This document shows, one piece after another, positions 1 to 8,369 of a DNA stretch of 64,000 nt (the stretch's first letter is position 1; the number at the start of each line of letters is the position of its first letter). The DNA is from RUG334 sp045599645. GTDB taxonomy: Bacteria; Muiribacteriota; Ozemobacteria; Ozemobacterales; Ozemobacteraceae. The DNA lies in contig JAZRWI010000014.1 in assembly GCA_045599645.1 (NCBI GenBank), positions 1 through 64,000 on the forward strand. The letters run 5' to 3'. Both the position numbers and the translations under genes were made by a program. Below the pieces are notes generated by a model that searched no databases, had not been told where the DNA came from, and worked only from the letters and a program-made list of their open reading frames with translations.

Positions 1-160
1 AGAGAAGCTTTCAAAGAACGGACCTTGATTTATCATGCTTGAATTCCTTTTTTATAATTTTCATTTCAAGCATAAAACAATCTAAAATAAAGTACAACCC
101 ATAATTTGCACTACAAAAGAAAAAAGTTTGCGTTTGCCCTGATCCCCAACCCCTTCTATA

Positions 161-189
161 GTGACATCTGCTTTTTTTTGTGATACAAT
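161..189 (+). promoter_or_regulatory. predicted promoter of the EF-hand-like membrane protein gene
   Basis: A GTGACA -35-like box (161-166) is followed after 17 bases by TACAAT (184-189) with an upstream TG extension. A ribosome binding site AGGGAG (209-214) precedes the ATG at 222. The rest of 1-160 holds only a short hairpin (TGCTTGAA with TTCAAGCA near 38-76) and no gene that I can support. Confidence 0.5.
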
Positions 190-221
190 ACAGCAACTTA
201 ATTTTTATAGGGAGTTCCTAA

Positions 222-2546
222 ATGTCCGAAGAAAAGAAACATGTCTGGAATTTTTACCGTTACGGTGGAATTGATCAGGTTGAATTTAAAGACGCTGAAG
301 ATTTTAAGTGTCTTGGTCAGTTGGATCCAAAACTGTGGGCTGCAATGACTTGTCCAGTCAACAATTTGGATTTTGATGAAAAGACCTTGGCTTATCTTGA
401 TACAGACGGCGATAAGAGAATCAAGATTCCTGAAATCGTAGCAGGGGCTAATTGGCTGTCTTCAGTTCTTAAAGATGTTTCTGTTATTAAAAAGCCGGAA
501 GAAAGTCTGCCACTGAGCGCTATCAATGATGCTAATCCAGAAGGCAAGGATTTACTTGAAACTGCAGAACAGGTTCTTTTCAATCTTGGTAAAAAAGAAG
601 AAACCTCTATTTCTCTTGAAGACATGGCTAGCACAGAAAAGATTTTCGCTGCTACCTCCTATAACGGTGATGGTATTATTGCTGCTTCCGACGAATTTGC
701 AGCTGATACTAACACTTTAATCAACGAGATTACCACTTGCCTTGGCAGTGACCAGGACCGCAGTGGTAAACCTGGTGTTTCTAAAGACCGTCTTGCTAAT
801 TTCTTTGCTGAAGCTGCTGCTTATTCTGCTTGGGTTAAGCTTGGCAGAACCGATGCTGCTATTATGGTAGCCGGCGCTGACACTGCAGCTAATGATGGTA
901 TCCTCAATGCTGTTAAAGTAAAGATTGATGACTATTTTACACGCTGCAGACTGGCTGCTTTCGACTCTAAGTATGCTGAAGTCGGTCAGAAGCTTGATGA
1001 CGAATACATTGCCCTTCTAAAGAAGAGCTTGACTGCCCAGACCGAAGAACTCAAAGAACTCCCACTTGCTAAGGTTGCTACAGAACCTGTATTAGACCTT
1101 ACTAAACAGATTAACCCGGCCTGGGTTGCTGATATTACTGCTTTTGCAGAAAAGGTTGTAAAGCCACTTATCGGTAGTGCTGAAAAGCTTACTGAAGCTG
1201 ATTGGAATAAAGTAAAAGCTGCTTATGCCCCATTCGAAGGCTGGATGGGCAGCAAAGCCGGTGCTTCTGTTGAATCTCTTGGTGAAGCTCGCATTGATGA
1301 AATTCTTGCCAGCGACAAACAGGCTGTTATTTCTGATCTTATCGACAAAGACCTTGCTCTTGAACCAAAGTTTACAAGACTTACCAATGTAGATAAGCTT
1401 ATTAGATATTACAAGAATCTTTTTGTTCTTCTGAATAACTTTGCTTCCTTCAAGGATTTCTATGACAAGAAGAAGAAGGCAATCTTCCAGGCTGGTGTTC
1501 TCTACATCGACGGTAGAAGCTGCAACCTTTGTATTAAGGTTGACGATATCGGTGCTCATAGTGCTAGAGCCGCTGCTGCCAATACTTTCCTGATTTATTG
1601 TGAATGCACTCGCAAGAATACTGGCGAAAAGATGAATGTAGCTGTTGCTATCACTGACGGCGAATCAGAAAACCTTATCGTTGGTAGAAATGGTATATTC
1701 GTAGACACTAAGGGTAATTACTGGGATGCAGTAATTTCAAAGGTAATTGATCACCCAATCAGTGTAAGACAGGCCTTCTGGACTCCTTACAAGAAGCTTG
1801 GCAAGATGATTAATGAACAGATTGAAAAGTATGCCTCTTCAAAGGACAAGGCTGTAACAGATAAGCTTACTGCTTCAGTAGACAATGCTGGCAATAAGCT
1901 TCAGACCCCAGCAGATTCAGCAGCTCCTGCAGCAGCTCCAGCCAGCAGCTTCAATGCAGCTCAGTTCGCTGGTATATTTGCGGCTGTTGGTTTGGCTTTG
2001 GCTACCATCGGTTCTGCAATTTCTTCACTTGTATCTGGCTTTATGGAATTGACCTGGTGGCAGATGCCATTGGCAATCATCGGTATTCTCCTCCTCATTT
2101 CCGGCCCATCAATGATTCTTACAGCTATGAAGCTTGCTAAGCGCAACCTTGGTTCTATCCTTGATGCTAATGGATGGGCAATCAATACAAGAGCACGCAT
2201 TAACATTCCTATGGCTCGCTATATGACCAGCCTTGCTGTTCTTCCAGAAGATGCAAAGCGCTGCTACGACGATCCATTCGAAGAAAAGAAGAGCTACTGG
2301 AAGGTTTGGACAGTTCTTATCATCATCGTTTTGTGTGTTGGTTTCTGGTTTGCTCCTGATACCTGGAGTGTAAAGGCAGATGCTATGCATGCTTGTGGAA
2401 TGCAGACTACTGCAGACATCGAAGCCGCAAAAGCAAAGGCTGCTGAAGAAGCCAAAGCTGCCGAAGCCGCTGAAGCTGCAAAACCAGCAGAAGCAGCACC
2501 AGCTGCCGAAGCAAAGCCAGCTGAAGAAGCCAAGCCCGCTGAATAA
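222..2546 (+). CDS. EF-hand-like membrane protein with Ala/Glu-rich tail
   Basis: I do not recognise a named family. The 774-residue protein has no signal peptide. A canonical-looking calcium-binding loop lies at residues 60-71 (D60, D62, D64, I67, E71), and a second weaker loop with NGDGII is near residue 148, so the N-terminal part may bind divalent cations. Three hydrophobic segments lie near residues 582-605, 614-635 and 695-715. The tail after residue 725 is a low-complexity run of Ala, Glu, Lys and Pro. The bulk of the protein before residue 580 is soluble, and without a signal peptide it is probably cytoplasmic and anchored by the C-terminal helices. The start is fixed by AGGGAG 7 bases upstream. 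The gene is monocistronic: it has its own promoter and a strong terminator. Confidence 0.85.
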   Translation: MSEEKKHVWNFYRYGGIDQVEFKDAEDFKCLGQLDPKLWAAMTCPVNNLDFDEKTLAYLDTDGDKRIKIPEIVAGANWLSSVLKDVSVIKKPEESLPLSAINDANPEGKDLLETAEQVLFNLGKKEETSISLEDMASTEKIFAATSYNGDGIIAASDEFAADTNTLINEITTCLGSDQDRSGKPGVSKDRLANFFAEAAAYSAWVKLGRTDAAIMVAGADTAANDGILNAVKVKIDDYFTRCRLAAFDSKYAEVGQKLDDEYIALLKKSLTAQTEELKELPLAKVATEPVLDLTKQINPAWVADITAFAEKVVKPLIGSAEKLTEADWNKVKAAYAPFEGWMGSKAGASVESLGEARIDEILASDKQAVISDLIDKDLALEPKFTRLTNVDKLIRYYKNLFVLLNNFASFKDFYDKKKKAIFQAGVLYIDGRSCNLCIKVDDIGAHSARAAAANTFLIYCECTRKNTGEKMNVAVAITDGESENLIVGRNGIFVDTKGNYWDAVISKVIDHPISVRQAFWTPYKKLGKMINEQIEKYASSKDKAVTDKLTASVDNAGNKLQTPADSAAPAAAPASSFNAAQFAGIFAAVGLALATIGSAISSLVSGFMELTWWQMPLAIIGILLLISGPSMILTAMKLAKRNLGSILDANGWAINTRARINIPMARYMTSLAVLPEDAKRCYDDPFEEKKSYWKVWTVLIIIVLCVGFWFAPDTWSVKADAMHACGMQTTADIEAAKAKAAEEAKAAEAAEAAKPAEAAPAAEAKPAEEAKPAE

Positions 2547-2559
2547 TTAAAACAGCCCC

Positions 2560-2591
2560 AAAAAAGCCAGCCACCTCGGCTGGCTTTTTTT
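2560..2591 (+). terminator. Rho-independent terminator
   Basis: GCCAGCC (2566-2572) pairs with GGCTGGC (2578-2584) around a 5-base loop, with a run of A before it and T after it. The same seven-base stem is used in the terminator after leuS. Confidence 0.9.
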
Positions 2592-2633
2592 ATTCCTTGA
2601 AACAGTGGCTATCTATGTTTGGTGATTATCCCT

Positions 2634-2843
2634 CGAAGAGCCTTCCTCCATGGAGACTGTCCCAAAATTAGAAATTTGTAAAAATCCCGATCTACAGTAG
2701 ATTCCTAAAAACCTCCCTTTTTAAGGGAGGGTAGGGAGGGTTTTGATTTTTGAAGGAACTTGTTTTAAATGCATAAAATAGAGTTTTTAGACAGCCTCCA
2801 TGTGGGGGAAGGTGGCACGCGTAGCGTGACGGATGAGGGAGAT
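2634..2843 (+). repeat. dispersed intergenic repeat, copy A, split by an insertion
   Basis: The left part (about 2634-2652, GAGCCTTCCTCC...) and right part (2795-2843, ...GGGGGAAGGTGGCACGC..., ending GGATGAGGG) together match the intact copies at 20188-20252 and, inverted, 21937-21999. The core is CACGC-GTA-GCGTG, a perfect small hairpin. A 142-bp insertion separates the halves. The whole 2592-2908 gap is explained by this repeat, the insertion and the leuS promoter. Confidence 0.7.
2653..2794. mobile_element. MITE-like non-coding insertion
   Basis: The segment sits inside the dispersed repeat and is flanked by the 8-bp direct repeat CCTCCATG (2645-2652 and 2795-2802), consistent with a target-site duplication. 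Its ends carry imperfect inverted repeats: CTGTCCCAAAA begins at 2657, and the right end read on the other strand is CTGTCTAAAAA. It contains no ORF but has a palindrome CCTCCC-TTTTTAA-GGGAGG. I infer a non-autonomous element moved by a transposase encoded elsewhere. Confidence 0.5.
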
Positions 2844-2850
2844 GCTTTCA

Positions 2851-2879
2851 TTGATAAACTGTTTTATTTGTGATATAGT
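2851..2879 (+). promoter_or_regulatory. predicted leuS promoter
   Basis: TTGATA (2851-2856), a 17-base spacer and TATAGT (2874-2879) with a TGA extension make a good housekeeping-type promoter directly after the dispersed repeat. Confidence 0.65.
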
Positions 2880-2908
2880 AGCAAAAAAAATATTCAGGAG
2901 CGCTTAAC

Positions 2909-5311
2909 GTGAATTACGATTTTAAGAGTATTGAACCTAAGTGGCAGGCAGAATGGGAAAAGGCCCATCTGTTCGATGCCAAAGACAAAAGCGATAAGCC
3001 AAAATTTTATGGCCTTGTAGAATTTCCTTACCCAAGTGGCGCAGGTATGCATGTTGGTCATATTAAAGCTTATTCAAGCCTCGAAATTATCAGCAGAAAA
3101 AGAAGAATGCAGGGCTACAATGTCCTGTTCCCAATAGGCTTTGACGCTTTCGGTCTTCCGACTGAAAACTATGCAATAAAGACTAATACTCATCCACGTA
3201 GCATCACTGACAAGAATATTGCCAGATTTTGCGATCAGCTTAAGAAGGTTGGTTTCTCTTTCGATTGGAACAGAGTAATCGACACCACCGACGACAAGTA
3301 TTATCACTGGACTCAGTGGATATTCCTTAAGATGTTCGAAAAAGGTCTTGTTTTCAGAAATAAAGCTCTCGTAAATTACTGTCCACACTGCAAGGTTGTT
3401 CTTTCTAATGAAGACTCTCAGGGTGGTAAATGTGACGTTTGCCACGAAGATGTTGTTCAGCTTTCCAAAGACGTTTGGTATCTGAAGATAACTCAGTATG
3501 CTGAAAAGCTTCTCAAGGGCCTTGATGATGTTGACTTCCCGGAAAATATCAAGCAGCAGCAGGTTAACTGGATTGGGAAATCTACCGGCGCTTTTGTAAA
3601 TTTCGCACTTGATGGTGTTGATGAAAAGATTGAAATCTACACAACCCGTCCTGATACTCTGTTTGGCGTAACCTTCATGGTTATGGCACCGGAACATCCT
3701 TTAATCGACAAGTATGCAAGCCGCATTTCCAATATTAACGAAATCATGGCTTACAGGGAAGAATGTGCAAAGAAGACAGAATTCGAACGCACTCAGCTTG
3801 TCGACAAGACCAAGACAGGCAAGAAGCTTGAAGGTCTCTGCGGTATTAATCCAATCACCGGTAAGAAAGTTCCTATATTCGTAGCTGATTACGTAATGAT
3901 GGGCTACGGCACTGGCGCTATCATGGCTGTTCCTGCTCATGACCAGAGAGACTATGATTTTGCCAAGGCTTTCGGCATTGATATCGTTCAGGTTATTAAG
4001 GGTGGCGACATCAGCAAGGAAGCTTATGCTGGTGACGGCGAAATGATTAACTCTGATTTCCTCAACGGCTATACCAACAAGAAGGATTCTATTGCTAGAA
4101 TGCTTCAGGAAATCGAAAAGAAGGGTATTGGCCACGCTGGTGTTCAGTTTAAAATGAAAGACTGGGCTTTCAACCGCCAGAGATACTGGGGCGAACCAAT
4201 TCCTCTGATTCACTGCGATAAGTGCGGTGTTGTAGCTGTTCCATATGAAGAATTGCCACTCCGCCTGCCGCAGATTCAGAATTTTGAACCAGGCACAGAT
4301 GGAAAGAGCCCATTAGCTAAGATTGATGAATTTGTAAACTGCAAGTGCCCGAAGTGTGGTGGCGCAGCTAAGAGAGAAACCGATACCATGCCGCAGTGGG
4401 CTGGTTCTTCCTGGTATTATCTCCGCTATTGCGATGCTCATAATGACAAAGCTTTCGCAGATTTGGATGCTTTGAAATACTGGATGCCTGTAGACTGGTA
4501 TAACGGCGGTATGGAACACGTTACCCGCCACTTGCTCTATTCACGCTTCTGGCATCAGTTCCTTTATGATGAAAAGCTTGTAAATACTCCAGAACCATAT
4601 GCAAAGAGAACTGCCCAGGGCTTGATTCTTGGGCCGGACGGTGAAAAGATGAGCAAATCAAGAGGTAACGTAGTAGACCCGCTTGATATCGTTAATCAGT
4701 ATGGTGCTGACACACTTCGTGTTTATGTAATGTTCATGGGCGATTATGGAATGGCTGCTCCTTGGAACGATGCTTCCGTTAAGGGCTGCAAGCGCTTCCT
4801 GGATCGTGTTGCTGCATTGACTGACATCGTAACTGATGCAGCAGTTGATGAAATTGAAAATAACATTCATAAAGCAATCAAGAAGGTTACTTCTGACATT
4901 GAAGAACAGAAGTTCAATACAGCTATTGCATGCTTAATGGCTCTTCTCAATGATATTACAAAGGCAGGCAAGATTGGTAAGGAACAGCTTGTAAGCTTCC
5001 TGAAGCTTTTGTCTCCATTTGCACCACACATTGCTGAAGAAGCTTATCATCAGATTGGTTTCAACGATTTCTTAACAGTATCTGCATGGCCAACCTATGA
5101 TGAAGCCAAGACTGTTGATTCTGTAATCAATATTGGCGTTCAGGTAAATGGTAAGGTTCGCGGCACTGTAGGTATTCCTAAGGATGCTCCTAAGGAAGAA
5201 GCTATTGCCATTGGTAAAGCTAATGAAAAGGTTGCTTCCTTCCTCGAAGGCAAGACAATTGTTAAGGAAATCTACGTTCCAGGCAAAATCCTGAACTTCG
5301 TAGTTAAGTAA
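2909..5311 (+). CDS. leuS: leucine--tRNA ligase
   Basis: Class I aminoacyl-tRNA synthetase that charges tRNA-Leu in the cytoplasm. The HIGH signature appears as HVGH near residue 48 and the KMSKS loop is intact near residue 580. The inserted editing domain is present, including the TTRPDTLFG motif, and two CxxC pairs (CPHC and CDVC) near residues 160-180 form a zinc-type site. The C-terminal anticodon-binding and tail domains are complete, ending in the conserved VPGKILNFVVK. At 800 residues it is in the normal range for the short bacterial form. GTG is the start, supported by CAGGAG 9 bases upstream. It is transcribed alone from its own promoter and closed by a terminator. Confidence 0.98.
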   Translation: MNYDFKSIEPKWQAEWEKAHLFDAKDKSDKPKFYGLVEFPYPSGAGMHVGHIKAYSSLEIISRKRRMQGYNVLFPIGFDAFGLPTENYAIKTNTHPRSITDKNIARFCDQLKKVGFSFDWNRVIDTTDDKYYHWTQWIFLKMFEKGLVFRNKALVNYCPHCKVVLSNEDSQGGKCDVCHEDVVQLSKDVWYLKITQYAEKLLKGLDDVDFPENIKQQQVNWIGKSTGAFVNFALDGVDEKIEIYTTRPDTLFGVTFMVMAPEHPLIDKYASRISNINEIMAYREECAKKTEFERTQLVDKTKTGKKLEGLCGINPITGKKVPIFVADYVMMGYGTGAIMAVPAHDQRDYDFAKAFGIDIVQVIKGGDISKEAYAGDGEMINSDFLNGYTNKKDSIARMLQEIEKKGIGHAGVQFKMKDWAFNRQRYWGEPIPLIHCDKCGVVAVPYEELPLRLPQIQNFEPGTDGKSPLAKIDEFVNCKCPKCGGAAKRETDTMPQWAGSSWYYLRYCDAHNDKAFADLDALKYWMPVDWYNGGMEHVTRHLLYSRFWHQFLYDEKLVNTPEPYAKRTAQGLILGPDGEKMSKSRGNVVDPLDIVNQYGADTLRVYVMFMGDYGMAAPWNDASVKGCKRFLDRVAALTDIVTDAAVDEIENNIHKAIKKVTSDIEEQKFNTAIACLMALLNDITKAGKIGKEQLVSFLKLLSPFAPHIAEEAYHQIGFNDFLTVSAWPTYDEAKTVDSVINIGVQVNGKVRGTVGIPKDAPKEEAIAIGKANEKVASFLEGKTIVKEIYVPGKILNFVVK

Positions 5312-5314
5312 GAT

Positions 5315-5345
5315 AAAAAGCCAGCCATTCGGCTGGCTTTTTTTA
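5315..5345 (+). terminator. Rho-independent terminator after leuS
   Basis: GCCAGCC (5320-5326), loop ATTC, GGCTGGC (5331-5337), then a run of T. The stem is identical to the terminator at 2566-2584. Confidence 0.9.
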
Positions 5346-5379
5346 TGTACTTTACGAAGTGGGTAGAAGGTGTGTTTCA

Positions 5380-5448
5380 ATATATTTGGGATTAGGGGTT
5401 TGGGGTTGGGGGCTGGGGACGATGTATCGAGGCTTTGGTTGCTTTGTA
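5380..5448 (+). repeat. G-rich inverted repeat, left arm, flanking the four-helix gene
   Basis: A G-rich stretch containing GGTTGGGGGCTGGGGACGAT followed by TCGAGGCTTTGGTTGCTTT. An imperfect copy in opposite orientation lies at 5977-6036, so the small gene at 5516 is framed by inverted repeats of about 55-60 bp. Confidence 0.65.
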
Positions 5449-5515
5449 TGTGAAAGTTATTGCTTGAAAAATGTTTCTTTGTTATTTTTTATTATGAGTA
5501 AGATTGAGGGAAAAT

Positions 5516-5929
5516 ATGAATAACAATGTAAGAACCTATAGAGATCTTATTGTTTGGAGTGATTCTAAGCTCCTTGCAGAAAAAGTATATAATGTAACAA
5601 AATATTTACCTTCTGAAGAAAGATTTGGATTAGCAAGTCAAATGCAGAGGGCAGCTGTTTCTATCCCTTCAAATATAGCTGAAGGTGAACAAAGGAATTC
5701 TACCAAAGATTACATTAGATTTTTATATACTTCCAGAGGTTCCTTAGCAGAGTTATTGACACAACTTGAAATTACAAAGGATTTATATCCAGAACTAGAA
5801 AGTTTAATCATACCTTTGATAAATTCTTATAATATCTTAGGTAAAAAATTAAATAATCTCATAATTTCATTAAAACGTAGACTAAAACTTAAAAGAGAAG
5901 CATATAAAAAGAAAAAATTATTAAAGTAA
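5516..5929 (+). CDS. four helix bundle protein (S23 / 23S rRNA intervening-sequence family)
   Basis: The 137-residue product matches the TIGR02436-type family: an IVW motif near the N-terminus, then GLASQMQRAAVSIPSNIAEG, the family's most conserved stretch, then amphipathic helices. Members are encoded in intervening sequences of 23S rRNA genes or as scattered single genes, and they are structurally related to the Avd accessory protein of diversity-generating retroelements. The biochemical role is unknown. I chose ATG 5516 over the upstream TTG 5504 because GAGGG lies 5 bases before it. The lysine-rich C-terminus suggests nucleic acid binding. Flanking inverted G-rich repeats suggest that the gene moves as a small cassette. 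No rRNA is nearby. Confidence 0.9.
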   Translation: MNNNVRTYRDLIVWSDSKLLAEKVYNVTKYLPSEERFGLASQMQRAAVSIPSNIAEGEQRNSTKDYIRFLYTSRGSLAELLTQLEITKDLYPELESLIIPLINSYNILGKKLNNLIISLKRRLKLKREAYKKKKLLK

Positions 5930-5976
5930 AAATAAATGAAATTAATACCAGTTTTCGCAAAGCAAAAATCTACGTA

Positions 5977-6036
5977 GGTAAAGCACCCAAGTCTTCGAAC
6001 AATCGTCCCCAACCCCCAGCCCCCAATCCCAATATC
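5977..6036 (-). repeat. G-rich inverted repeat, right arm
   Basis: Read on the minus strand it gives GGGGGCTGGGGG, TTGGGGACGATTG and TCGAAGACTTGGGTGCTTTAC, mirroring the left arm at 5380-5448 with a few substitutions and indels. Confidence 0.65.
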
Positions 6037-6096
6037 TATTGCTTGTATGTGTAGTAAATGTTATAACTAGTAAAAATAAATGAACGAGGTAACTAA

Positions 6097-6609
6097 ATGA
6101 AGCTTTGCGTTGTTTCTGATATACATGGTTCACAGACTGCTGCTGAAAAGGCAGTTAAGATGTTTGAAAATGAAAAGTGCGATTATATGCTTTTGCTGGG
6201 CGATGTTCTTTATCATGGCCCACGTAACCCATTGCCGGAAGGCCACAATCCACAGGGTGCTGCAAAAGCTTTGAATACCATTAAAGATAAGATTATTGCA
6301 GTAAGAGGCAACTGTGATGCTGACATTGACCAGATGCTTCTCGAATTCCCATGCATGGCTGAATACGTGATTCTGGTTGATGGTCCTCGCAAGATTTTTG
6401 CAACACACGGTCACATTTATGGCCCGGATAATCTGCCAAAGCTTCACGGAATCAGTTATTTCTTCTCAGGTCACACACATGTTTCCTATGTCGAAAAGCG
6501 TGGCGACCTGACTCTCTGTAATCCAAGCTCCTGCGCACTTCCAAAAGATGGTAAAGGCCCAAGCCTGGCAATTTATGAAGATGGTGACATCAGAATAGTA
6601 TCATTGTAA
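6097..6609 (+). CDS. yfcE: YfcE/MJ0936-type metallophosphodiesterase
   Basis: A 170-residue calcineurin-like phosphoesterase. The dimetal motifs are visible in order: D8-x-H10, GD near residue 35, GNCD in the middle, a THGH motif, and GHTH near the C-terminus. Known homologues hydrolyse phosphodiesters with manganese; the natural substrate is not established. The size and the single domain fit the YfcE family. The start has GAGG upstream. The next gene, a small secreted protein, begins 20 bases after the stop with its own ribosome binding site, so the two are probably co-transcribed. Confidence 0.93.
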   Translation: MKLCVVSDIHGSQTAAEKAVKMFENEKCDYMLLLGDVLYHGPRNPLPEGHNPQGAAKALNTIKDKIIAVRGNCDADIDQMLLEFPCMAEYVILVDGPRKIFATHGHIYGPDNLPKLHGISYFFSGHTHVSYVEKRGDLTLCNPSSCALPKDGKGPSLAIYEDGDIRIVSL

Positions 6610-6629
6610 ATAAAGGAGAATAATATTCC

Positions 6630-7208
6630 ATGAGTATTAATAAAAATATTCTTGTTTTTATGCTTGTTTCTTTAATGGTTTCTAATACTTTGTTTGCAGA
6701 TAATAAGGCTGATGAAAAAGCAGAAAAAAAGGAAATATCCAAAAAATCAGAATCCGTTTCAGCCAAGAAGCTTTGTGAAGGCCTTGAAAAGCTTATAGAA
6801 GCCCGTGAATCAGTTGAAGAAGTATATATTCAGATAAACAAATCTGAAATTGATAAATCAGAAAAAACTTCTGTAACAGTGCTTATTCAGGCAAAAAATG
6901 ACTCAAAGTTAAATGATGAAGAATTAAATAAAATTAATACTTTGATTTCTGCCGCTGTTGATAAGGTAGACGCTAAGGATATTACTATTACTGAAGTAGA
7001 CTTTGATCAGTTGAAGAAAAAGTTTGCCAAGGATATAGACAAGTCTAAGTCAAAGGATAAATCTGACAAAAAAGAAAAAGCTGATAAATCAGACAAGAAA
7101 GACAAAGACAAAGTAAAAGAAGATAAGAAAGATAAAGAAAACGATTCTATAAAAGAAGACAAGAAAGATAGTAAAAAAGAAGATACTAAGGAAGAAAAGA
7201 AAGACTGA
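6630..7208 (+). CDS. small secreted protein with FliF/YscJ-like domain and Lys-rich tail (paralog 1)
   Basis: The 192-residue product starts with a signal peptide ending near FADNKADE. The middle, about residues 48-128, is homologous to the next gene. It also resembles the ring-building (RBM) domain of FliF/YscJ proteins, with the order LExLIEARESVEEVYIQI, then VTVLIQ, then LNDEELNKINTLISAAV and a final ITITEVD strand. From residue 130 on the protein is almost entirely Lys, Asp, Ser and Glu. I infer an exported periplasmic protein; the RBM resemblance is by eye and rests on hydrophobic pattern and key positions. AAGGAG stands 12 bases before the ATG. Confidence 0.8.
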   Translation: MSINKNILVFMLVSLMVSNTLFADNKADEKAEKKEISKKSESVSAKKLCEGLEKLIEARESVEEVYIQINKSEIDKSEKTSVTVLIQAKNDSKLNDEELNKINTLISAAVDKVDAKDITITEVDFDQLKKKFAKDIDKSKSKDKSDKKEKADKSDKKDKDKVKEDKKDKENDSIKEDKKDSKKEDTKEEKKD

Positions 7209-7217
7209 TAACCATAA

Positions 7218-7246
7218 AAAAAGCTCGGGTTAATCGGGCTTTTTTG
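7218..7246 (+). terminator. Rho-independent terminator
   Basis: AGCTCG (7222-7227) pairs with CGGGCT (7235-7240), including one G-T pair, preceded by A's and followed by a T run. Confidence 0.75.
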
Positions 7247-7310
7247 CTTTCAAGTAATATACATAATGATATGAATTGTGATAAAATCTATGAAATAAGG
7301 AGTGTTAAAT

Positions 7311-7898
7311 ATGAATAACAAAATGTTGGTATTGATGATTGCTTGTATGTTAAGTTCTAATGCTTTGTTCGCACAGGATAAGCCTGAAGCTGCTCAAGAA
7401 AAACAGCCAGAAAAAACTGAAGTTGCAAGTGTAAGTGAAAGCGAATCTCCAGCCAATAAGAAGATGGTTGTTGAACTTCAGAAATTGATTGAATCACGCG
7501 AATCAGTTAAACAGGTTTATATACAGCTTGACCTTCCGGAACCTATTATAAAGGATACTCCAAAGGCAGTTGTCCTTTTGCAGCCGGCTGAAGACAAAAT
7601 ATCTGACGAAGAAATCAGCAAGATTAAGTCAATAATCTCTACTACAGTAGATGGTCTTGATGTAAAGGATATTAATCTTGTTAAAATGGATTTGGGCAGA
7701 TTGAGAAGAGATATGGGCATGATGGGAATGGGCAGACCATTCTGGGGCAAAGGCAAACAAGGCGAACGCCCGGAAATGGGTGGCAGAAGAGGCGGATTAA
7801 GAGGCGGAATGATGAGACCTTCCAGACCTGGTATGCATGGCAAAGGTTCTACTGCCGCTGCTGATGAAAAGCCAGCCACTGAAAATACCAAGGAATGA
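7311..7898 (+). CDS. small secreted protein with FliF/YscJ-like domain and Gly/Arg/Met-rich tail (paralog 2)
   Basis: A 195-residue paralog of the gene at 6630. It has a signal peptide ending near ALFAQDK. The shared domain covers about residues 48-126: LQKLIESRESVKQVYIQLDLPE, then VVLLQP, then ISDEEISKIKSIISTTVDGL. That order matches the YscJ/FliF signature (hydrophobic strand, LPE turn, helix, strand). The tail differs from paralog 1: residues 130-180 are rich in Gly, Arg and Met (GRRGGLRGGMMRP). ATG 7311 is preferred to an upstream GTG because AAGGAG (7297-7302) is 8 bases away. Function is unknown; the pair suggests duplication followed by tail replacement. Confidence 0.8.
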   Translation: MNNKMLVLMIACMLSSNALFAQDKPEAAQEKQPEKTEVASVSESESPANKKMVVELQKLIESRESVKQVYIQLDLPEPIIKDTPKAVVLLQPAEDKISDEEISKIKSIISTTVDGLDVKDINLVKMDLGRLRRDMGMMGMGRPFWGKGKQGERPEMGGRRGGLRGGMMRPSRPGMHGKGSTAAADEKPATENTKE

Positions 7899-7903
7899 TT
7901 ATT

Positions 7904-8369
7904 AATTCATAATGCATAATGCATAATTCATAATTCATAATTCATAATGCATAATGCATAATGCATAATGCATAATTGTTTGGTGGATTGGGTTTGGTGC
8001 TGCTACCTACGACCTAATACCTAATACCTAAGACCTAATACCTAATTCATAATTCATAATGCACAATTGAGAATTGAGAATTGAGAATTGAGAATGCAGA
8101 AGGCATAATTGTTAGATTGGGTTTGGTGCTAATACCTAATACCTAATACCTAATACCTAATTCATAATTCATAATGCATAATTGTTTGGTGGATTGGGTT
8201 TGGTGCTAATACCTAATACCTAAGACCTAAGACCTAATACCTAATACCTAATTCATAATGCATAATGCATAATTCATAATGCATAATTCATAATGCATAA
8301 TTGTTTGGTGGATTGGGTTTGGTGCTAATACCTAATACCTAATACCTAATACCTAATACCTAATTCATA
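7904..8369 (+). repeat. nested heptanucleotide repeat mosaic
   Basis: The whole gap is built from 7-bp units: CATAATG/CATAATT, AATACCT/AAGACCT and a short run of GAGAATT. These are arranged around four copies of a 22-26-bp spacer reading TTGTTTGGTGGATTGGGTTT plus GGTGCT (starting near 7976, 8109, 8182 and 8300; the second is shortened). The order spacer, AATACCT run, CATAATG run recurs about four times, so there is repetition at two scales. The last CATAATG unit supplies the ATG of the next gene. Confidence 0.9.

Noticed and set aside
1092..1559. Minus-strand ORF of 155 codons inside the first gene, and similar long ORFs opposite leuS, mal, the AtuA-like gene and prlC
   Set aside because: They lie antisense to clearly conserved genes, have no ribosome binding site or recognisable domains, and follow the codon bias of the opposite strand.
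5501..5515. TTG start at 5504 for the four-helix gene
   Set aside because: ATG 5516 has GAGGG at 5 bases and starts close to the conserved domain.
5516..5929. Possible diversity-generating retroelement (Avd-like four-helix protein plus C-type-lectin-fold SUMF1 proteins in the window)
   Set aside because: No reverse transcriptase ORF and no template/variable repeat pair was found near any SUMF1 gene; the four-helix gene is 19 kb or more from them.
7904..8369. CRISPR array
   Set aside because: Units are 7 bp with no unique spacers of constant length, and no cas genes are present. It is a heptamer mosaic.
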